Shown in pieces: positions 7,324-11,165 of a stretch of 11,165 bases of DNA. Source of the DNA: Calditrichia bacterium (GTDB lineage Bacteria; Calditrichota; Calditrichia; JAJRVZ01); the NCBI GenBank assembly GCA_030634505.1, contig DAOWAQ010000028.1, positions 1 to 11,165 on the forward strand, in the 5' to 3' direction. The notes beneath the pieces are model-generated. The model was not told where the DNA came from. It made no database searches and saw nothing but the letters and a program-made list of their open reading frames with translations. The translations under genes were made by a program, and so were the position numbers. The number at the start of each line of letters is the position of its first letter. Positions within the stretch are counted from its first letter, which is position 1.

Positions 7324-8637
7324 CTATAAACTTTTCAATTTATTGTCCAAATAAGTAAGAATATTTGAAGCAGAAATACGCTCCTGAACCATAGAATCTC
7401 GATTTCTAATCGTCACTGTATCATTTTCAAAAGTTTCATTATCGATAGTAATGCAATATGGTGTTCCTGCCTCATCCTGTCTGCGGTATCTTCTGCCAAT
7501 TGATCCACTTTCATCAAAAAATGTTTTAAATTGTCCCTTTAAATTTTTCAATACCTTTTTTGCATATTCCGGCATACCATCTTTTTTCACCAAAGGAAAC
7601 ACTGCTGCTTTAATCGGCGCAATATTGGGGGAGAATTTTAAAACAACTCTTTCTTCTTCTTCAACATAAGCATCAATCAATGTCGTTAACAGGGTTCGAT
7701 CGCATCCAATGGATGTTTCAATTATAAAAGGAACAAACCGGTCTCTAGTAATATCGTCAAAATATCGTAAATCTTTATTGGAATATTCCTGATGTTTTGT
7801 TAAATCAAAATCTGTTCTATTATGTATTCCTTCTATCTCTTGCCAGCCAAATGGAAATTCGTATTCGACATCAAAAGCAGATTTTGCATAATGTGCCAAC
7901 TCATTTTTAGAATGTTCATGGAATCTTAATTTATCTTTTTTAATTCCCAATTCATTATACCAATTCATTCTTTCTTGCTTCCAGTATTCAAACCATTTTT
8001 CATCTTCAGTGGGTTTAACAAAATACTGCATTTCCATCTGTTCAAATTCACGGGTTCTAAAAATAAAATTTCCTGGGGTAATCTCATTTCGAAAAGCTTT
8101 TCCAATTTGTGCAATACCAAAAGGTATTTTTTGGCGGGAGGCCTCTCTTATATTGTGAAAATTTACATAAATACCCTGAGCTGTTTCAGGCCTTAAATAT
8201 ATTACATTCGCCGAATCTTCAACAGGCCCCATAAATGTCTTAAACATCAGGTTAAATTGGCGTGAATCTGTGAATGAATCTTTATTTCCACAGTTGGGGC
8301 AGGGTTTTGTTTTATCTATAGTATCATCCTTAAACCTTGATTTGCAAATCTTACAATCTATTAAAGGATCAGTAAAACCGGAAACATGTCCTGAGGCTTC
8401 CCATACTTTTGGATGCATTAAAATACTGGAATCTATTCCTTCTATGTCATCCCTGTTGTAAACCATGGATTTCCACCAAAGCTCTTTTATGTTCTTCTTC
8501 ATTTCTATACCCAGTGGACCATAATCATAACAACTATTTATACCACCATATATTTCACTACTTTGGAATATAAACCCTCTGCGTTTTGATAATGAAACAA
8601 TTTTATCCATAATCTGATTTTTTGATTTATTTGCCAA
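7324..8637 (-). CDS. glyS: Glycyl-tRNA synthetase, single-chain (alpha2) type
   Basis: The enzyme charges tRNA-Gly with glycine in the cytoplasm. It is the one-chain class II form (often labelled glyQS or glyS), not the separate alpha/beta form. N-terminal 'RRGFIFQSSEIYGG' and 'CYDYGPLG' (36-43) are family signatures. A zinc-type insert has Cys95, Cys98, Cys113 and Cys116. 'LRPETAQGIYVNF' (148-160) and motif 2 'FRNEITPGNFIFRTREFEQ' (182-200) bind ATP and glycine. 'GWQEIEGIHNRTDFDL' (264-279) is the glycine pocket, and motif 3 'SIGCDRTLLT' carries Arg314. The anticodon-binding domain runs from about 335 to the end. At 437 residues it is a compact but complete member. It starts with TTG at 8637 (see the ribosome-binding site entry). 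It is the first gene of a leftward operon with the membrane protein and kinase downstream. The opposing-strand reading frames inside it are shadows. Confidence 0.97.
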   Translation of the reverse strand: MANKSKNQIMDKIVSLSKRRGFIFQSSEIYGGINSCYDYGPLGIEMKKNIKELWWKSMVYNRDDIEGIDSSILMHPKVWEASGHVSGFTDPLIDCKICKSRFKDDTIDKTKPCPNCGNKDSFTDSRQFNLMFKTFMGPVEDSANVIYLRPETAQGIYVNFHNIREASRQKIPFGIAQIGKAFRNEITPGNFIFRTREFEQMEMQYFVKPTEDEKWFEYWKQERMNWYNELGIKKDKLRFHEHSKNELAHYAKSAFDVEYEFPFGWQEIEGIHNRTDFDLTKHQEYSNKDLRYFDDITRDRFVPFIIETSIGCDRTLLTTLIDAYVEEEERVVLKFSPNIAPIKAAVFPLVKKDGMPEYAKKVLKNLKGQFKTFFDESGSIGRRYRRQDEAGTPYCITIDNETFENDTVTIRNRDSMVQERISASNILTYLDNKLKSL

Positions 8638-8648
8638 TTATATTCTCC
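8635..8648 (-). promoter_or_regulatory. Shine-Dalgarno and TTG start of glyS
   Basis: On the minus strand GGAG (8648-8645) lies 7 bases before TTG (8637-8635). The next in-frame ATG is nine codons further in (8610) and has no such site, so TTG is the better start. It adds nine residues (MANKSKNQI) before the conserved domain, which begins near Asp11. Confidence 0.75.
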
Positions 8649-8822
8649 AATATTCAGTTTATATTTTTTAATTAAATAGAATCTTAAATTTATTATTTTT
8701 TTCTATAAAAACAATATATGCGTTAAGAATTTTAATTTGGATATAAAAAGCCTATAATACTATTATTTATAAGCTAATTTCTATTAAACAAAAATAGTTT
8801 TTGGGAAGCAAACTTTTAAATT
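8638..8822. other. AT-rich leader region of glyS
   Basis: These 185 bases are the longest gene-free stretch. They are very AT-rich and must hold the glyS promoter, unless glyS is read from the upstream genes. Several TATAAT-like hexamers exist on the minus strand, for example TATTAT near 8755, but none has a convincing -35 box at the right distance. Just after the stop of the 104-residue gene, minus-strand AGTTT and AAACT can pair around a loop of about 9 bases; this is too weak to call a terminator. I see no T-box leader signature that I could defend. Confidence 0.4.
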
Positions 8823-9137
8823 TTACAAATAATCTATTTTGCAACCGCAGCCATTCCACATTTTTTCGTATATATCCAATCTATCGCCAACTAATTTCTG
8901 CGCAGGTTTCAAATCACTAAATTTTCTAATAATTATTTCGTTTTTAGGGGTTTGCTCCTGAAAAATGTAATGACTATTTAGTTTTAAAATTCTAATAAAT
9001 CCCGATATTAATGTATCTTCCTCAAAAACAGTTTCTGATAATTTTAGCAATCCTTTTAACTGTAAATCAGAAATAAATATTGCATCATCTTCATTAATTT
9101 GAGAAAATCTTACTTCTAATTCCACTGTATTAACCAC
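8823..9137 (-). CDS. Small protein of unknown function with C-terminal Cys-Gly-Cys tail
   Basis: I do not recognise this 104-residue protein. It has no signal peptide and no membrane helix. The sequence is mixed and rich in acidic residues and Ile/Leu, compatible with a small alpha/beta fold. Its most distinctive part is the end, 'YEKMWNGCGCKIDYL' (90-104), where Cys97 and Cys99 flank a glycine; such a pair could bind metal or form a disulfide, but two cysteines alone prove neither. The start is GTG at 9137, 11 bases after the DUF502 stop; there is no in-frame ATG between an upstream stop (9155-9153) and it. The Shine-Dalgarno is weak (AAGTAAG inside the end of the previous gene). The close spacing suggests a two-gene unit with the DUF502 gene. 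Sensible amino-acid composition and gene spacing support a real gene. Confidence 0.65.
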   Translation of the reverse strand: MVNTVELEVRFSQINEDDAIFISDLQLKGLLKLSETVFEEDTLISGFIRILKLNSHYIFQEQTPKNEIIIRKFSDLKPAQKLVGDRLDIYEKMWNGCGCKIDYL

Positions 9138-9148
9138 AGATATTTTAA

Positions 9149-9772
9149 CTACTTACTTAGATGCTTTTTAAACTGCTCGGGGGTCACAATTCCACCGGAA
9201 ACAATCCACTTCATTGCTTCTTCAACAGAAATATTAAGTAGTAAAGCTTTGTGTTGAGGTACTAAAATAAAAAATCCGGAGGTAGGATTAATAGATGCTA
9301 ATATTAAAATACTATACATTTTTTCATTACTAACCGGATGGCTAATTTCTCCATTAACCAATCCAATTGACCAAATATTTTCTTTAGGATATTCTACCAT
9401 TACAACTTTTTTGCCGGACTGATTCTCTTCTTTAAAAGTGAACGTCTCTATAATTTGTTTTACTGATCCATATATTGATTTTGCTATCGGAATTTTTAAT
9501 AAAAACAATTCTCCTTTGTTTACAAGTTTTTTACCAATAAAATTAGTTACCATCAGACCGATTATATATATAGCTGCAAAAGTGATTATTATGCCGATTC
9601 CCGGCACCCAGTATCCTAATTGAGGCTGCAGGTAAGGTAAGAGCAAACTATCCAGAAAAGTAAAAATTGCTCTTAAAACCAATACCGTTATAACTAAAGG
9701 AATTACTATTAATAAGCCCGAAAATATGCTTTTTCTAAAATGACGCTTTAAACTGAATTTTTGTTTTTCCAT
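9149..9772 (-). CDS. DUF502-family inner-membrane protein
   Basis: At 207 residues this is typical of DUF502 (PF04367), a widespread bacterial family related to the plant LCV/COV proteins; its biochemical role is not established. A basic N-terminus (KRHFRKS) leads into a first helix (about 16-42) with 'SGLLIVIPLVITVLVLRAIF', then a second (about 51-77) after 'WVPGIG'. The diagnostic stretch follows: 'GEL...IPIAKSIYGSVKQIIETF' (87-111), 'VVMVEYPKENIWSIGLVNGE' (123-142) and the final 'ILVPQHKALLLNISVEEAMKWIVSGGIVTP' region, where related proteins read similarly. The two helices place it in the inner membrane with a soluble C-terminal domain. It lies 17 bases downstream of the terminator hairpin of the repeat-protein gene and 11 bases ahead of the 104-residue gene. 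The ATG at 9772 has no clear Shine-Dalgarno. Confidence 0.9.
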   Translation of the reverse strand: MEKQKFSLKRHFRKSIFSGLLIVIPLVITVLVLRAIFTFLDSLLLPYLQPQLGYWVPGIGIIITFAAIYIIGLMVTNFIGKKLVNKGELFLLKIPIAKSIYGSVKQIIETFTFKEENQSGKKVVMVEYPKENIWSIGLVNGEISHPVSNEKMYSILILASINPTSGFFILVPQHKALLLNISVEEAMKWIVSGGIVTPEQFKKHLSK

Positions 9773-9785
9773 TTTTGATATTAAT

Positions 9786-9816
9786 AAAAAAGTGGAATTA
9801 TATTCAATTCCACTTT
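9786..9816 (-). terminator. Rho-independent terminator of the Ig-repeat protein gene
   Basis: A perfect 11-bp inverted repeat (AAAGTGGAATT at 9789-9799, AATTCCACTTT at 9806-9816) encloses a 6-base loop. Read on the minus strand, the stem ends in a T-run (TTTTTT, then ATTAAT), 8 bases after the stop of the gene at 9824. Read on the plus strand it lacks a comparable T-run, so it serves the leftward transcript. Confidence 0.85.
9797..9802 (-). promoter_or_regulatory. Possible -10 box of the DUF502 gene inside the terminator loop
   Basis: The minus strand reads TATAAT, a perfect sigma-70 -10 hexamer, across the hairpin loop. It would start transcription near 9790 and leave a leader of about 17 bases to the DUF502 ATG. 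No good -35 box is visible (AAAATC at 17-base spacing), and TG lies two bases rather than one ahead, so it is not a proper extended -10. Chance is likely in such AT-rich DNA. Confidence 0.2.
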
Positions 9817-9823
9817 AGTGATT

Positions 9824-11165
9824 TTATTCATTATTTAATTTTAGATTCGATGGTTCTGGTGGTGGAGGGGGCAAATCTTTCACTGTAACGCTGGCACTCG
9901 TCTGAGCCGAATCTGTACCGTCAGATACTTTTACAGTAAAAACAAATGTACTAATTTGATTTTCATCAGGAGTCCAATTGAATTCACCGTTTGCATTTAT
10001 CATAGCTCCTTCCGGTAAATTATCTGAACTGAAGGCAATGGCATCGTCATCAGGATCAGAGGCGGAGAATGTTAGGGTTGCTGTTTCGCCTATTGTAATG
10101 GTTACCGATCCGCCCTTTTCAATTTCAGGTCGACGATTTACATTGTTTACAACAATTTTAAATATTGCAGATGATTGTTCTGTTCCATCGCTAAGTGAAG
10201 CAGTTAGTTTATATTCGCCTGCTTGACTATAATTCGGTGTCCATGAAAATGAACCTGATTTTTCATCAAATTTTGCACCATCCGGTAACTCACTTAAAGA
10301 ATAAACTAATTCATCATCCGTATCTTCATCTTTACCGGAAACTGAAAAAGCTATAACACTATTTTCATAAACCGATCCATCTTCAACAGGATTCAATGCA
10401 GGAGCACGATTAACATTAGATACAGTTATCTCAATAGGTTGTGTTGCTGATAATTCTCCTGAATCTGTAACTTTAACATCAAGTTTATATGAACCTGCTT
10501 GTAGAAAAGTTGGCACCCAAGAGAATGCCCCTGAAGTGGGATCTAATGTTGAACCTTGCGGTAAATTTGCGCTATTAAACTTTAGTTTTCCCTCATCTTC
10601 TTTATCTTCATCTGTAGCTACAAAAGCCAGGCTTAGCGGTGTATTTTCATTTATGGCTTGTGCAGGAATTGAAGTCAGTACAGGAGCACGATTTACGTGA
10701 TTTACATTTATTGTCGCTGTTTGGCTTGCGTTTAACCCTGCAGCGTCTGTAATTGTAAATGTTACACTATATTCTCCGGATTGATCAAATGTTGGTGTCA
10801 ATGAAAAAGAACCTGATTTTGTATCAAATGTAGCGCCCTGTGGCAATTCAGAAGATACCAATGTTGTTTTTCCTTCATCTTCTTTATCCGGGTCATCGCT
10901 GTTTACCGAGAATTGGAGCTGGCTATTTTCGTCAATATTTTGTGGTTTTATCGGTTCAACAATCGGAGGACGATTTACATGAGTTACCGCTATAGTTAGA
11001 GGTTGTTCAACTGTAAACTTGCCATCCGACATTGTAATTGTAGAATTATAATCACCAGATTGATCGAAATCAGGAGTCCATGTTAATGTCATTGTTGCCG
11101 GATCAAATACAGCGCCTTCTGGTAAATTCTGTGCTGCATATTTCAAAATATCTGTATCCTCTTTG
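9824..11165 (-). CDS. Large secreted/surface protein of putative-Ig (cadherin-like) repeats, C-terminal part only
   Basis: The frame stays open to the right edge (upstream codons read KEDTDI, then Leu at 11146, which is not a start), so only the C-terminal 446 or so residues are seen. They consist of one partial and four full repeats of about 86-94 residues of the putative-Ig (He_PIG, PF05345) / cadherin-like type. Each unit runs 'NRAP', 'NENTPLSF', an acidic 'DEDKEDEG', 'LPQGATFD', 'SGSFSWTP', 'QAGEYKLT', 'VTDS' and 'ITVNHVNR'. Asp/Glu clusters and the NR-P linker suggest Ca2+ binding between modules, as in cadherins. Such proteins are exported adhesins or matrix components; the export signal lies outside the window. 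After the last repeat comes 'DLPPPPPEPSNLKLNNE' and the stop: a proline linker with no sorting or anchoring domain behind it. The terminator directly downstream shows this is the natural end. Its base composition is less AT-rich than that of the sensor genes. Confidence 0.88.
   Translation of the reverse strand, partial: KEDTDILKYAAQNLPEGAVFDPATMTLTWTPDFDQSGDYNSTITMSDGKFTVEQPLTIAVTHVNRPPIVEPIKPQNIDENSQLQFSVNSDDPDKEDEGKTTLVSSELPQGATFDTKSGSFSLTPTFDQSGEYSVTFTITDAAGLNASQTATINVNHVNRAPVLTSIPAQAINENTPLSLAFVATDEDKEDEGKLKFNSANLPQGSTLDPTSGAFSWVPTFLQAGSYKLDVKVTDSGELSATQPIEITVSNVNRAPALNPVEDGSVYENSVIAFSVSGKDEDTDDELVYSLSELPDGAKFDEKSGSFSWTPNYSQAGEYKLTASLSDGTEQSSAIFKIVVNNVNRRPEIEKGGSVTITIGETATLTFSASDPDDDAIAFSSDNLPEGAMINANGEFNWTPDENQISTFVFTVKVSDGTDSAQTSASVTVKDLPPPPPEPSNLKLNNE
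9875..11165 (-). repeat. Tandem Ig-like protein repeats (one partial, four full)
   Basis: In reading order the units are 11165-10976 (partial), 10975-10694, 10693-10412, 10411-10139 and 10138-9875. Each begins at the Asn-Arg of the NR-P linker. The middle units are 94, 94 and 91 residues and share the 'LP-G--FD---G-FSWTP' core; the last is shortest and most divergent (IEKGGSVTITIGE replaces the ENS/ENT turn). At DNA level only short blocks are conserved, such as ACGATTTACAT on the plus strand at linkers, so the duplications are old. Confidence 0.85.

Noticed and set aside
7451..8461. Plus-strand open frames of 63-73 codons opposite glyS
   Set aside because: They are antisense shadows of a highly conserved synthetase.
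8785..8820. Weak AT-only stem (AGTTT/AAACT) after the 104-residue gene as a terminator
   Set aside because: There are only five pairs plus a bulged extension, no GC core and no continuous T-run.
9978..10226. Plus-strand 82-codon frame opposite the Ig-repeat gene
   Set aside because: It is produced by the repeat-coding strand and has no independent support.
11144..11146. TTG at 11146 as the start of the Ig-repeat protein
   Set aside because: The codons upstream (KEDTDI) continue the repeat consensus seen in the other units, so this is an internal leucine and the gene runs off the window.
9875..11165. Repeated ACGATTTACAT blocks as a CRISPR or intergenic repeat array
   Set aside because: They fall at equivalent codons of tandem protein repeats about 280 bases apart, with diverged flanks; they are coding.

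Overview
The window is AT-rich bacterial DNA carrying nine protein-coding genes and no RNA genes, insertion sequences or CRISPR arrays that I can see. The gene set points to a diderm of the FCB superphylum (Calditrichota, Marinimicrobia, Ignavibacteria or Bacteroidota relatives). Reasons are an outer-membrane-type DUF4292 lipoprotein next to a TPR protein, a one-chain glycyl-tRNA synthetase, and a long secreted protein of putative-Ig/cadherin-like repeats. The phylum is inferred from family content, not from a marker comparison.

Left part (1-4577, + strand). Four genes read rightwards and probably form one operon: a TPR protein cut by the left edge; a DUF4292 (LolB-like) lipoprotein 2 bases after it; a family 2 glycosyltransferase that overlaps the lipoprotein gene by 4 bases (ATGA); and a natural fusion of a nucleotide-sugar N-acetyltransferase to a DegT/DnrJ/EryC1/StrS aminotransferase. 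The common theme is the envelope: lipoprotein or outer-membrane assembly, then lipid-linked sugar transfer and synthesis of an acetamido sugar.

Middle part (4648-8637, - strand). Reading leftwards are glycyl-tRNA synthetase (TTG start with a good Shine-Dalgarno), then 36 bases later a membrane protein with about ten helices, then with no spacer at all a soluble PAS-HisKA-HATPase-receiver hybrid kinase. The last two look like a sensory system whose membrane module and kinase are separate proteins. This operon converges on the left operon across a 70-base gap with no clear terminator.

Right part (8823-11165, - strand). A DUF502 membrane protein is followed by an unrecognised 104-residue protein ending in a Cys-Gly-Cys tail. 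Upstream of them is the C-terminal end of a large repeat protein whose start lies beyond the right edge. A perfect 11-bp hairpin with a U-run ends that gene and separates it from the DUF502 gene. No gene-free stretch exceeds 300 bases; the longest is 185 bases upstream of glyS.

Most of the window is ordinary core and envelope gene content. The points most worth a second look are the split membrane-sensor/kinase pair, the acetyltransferase-aminotransferase fusion with an internal ribosome-binding site at its joint, and the TPR/DUF4292 pair, which recalls the TPR-lolB arrangement of some gammaproteobacteria.
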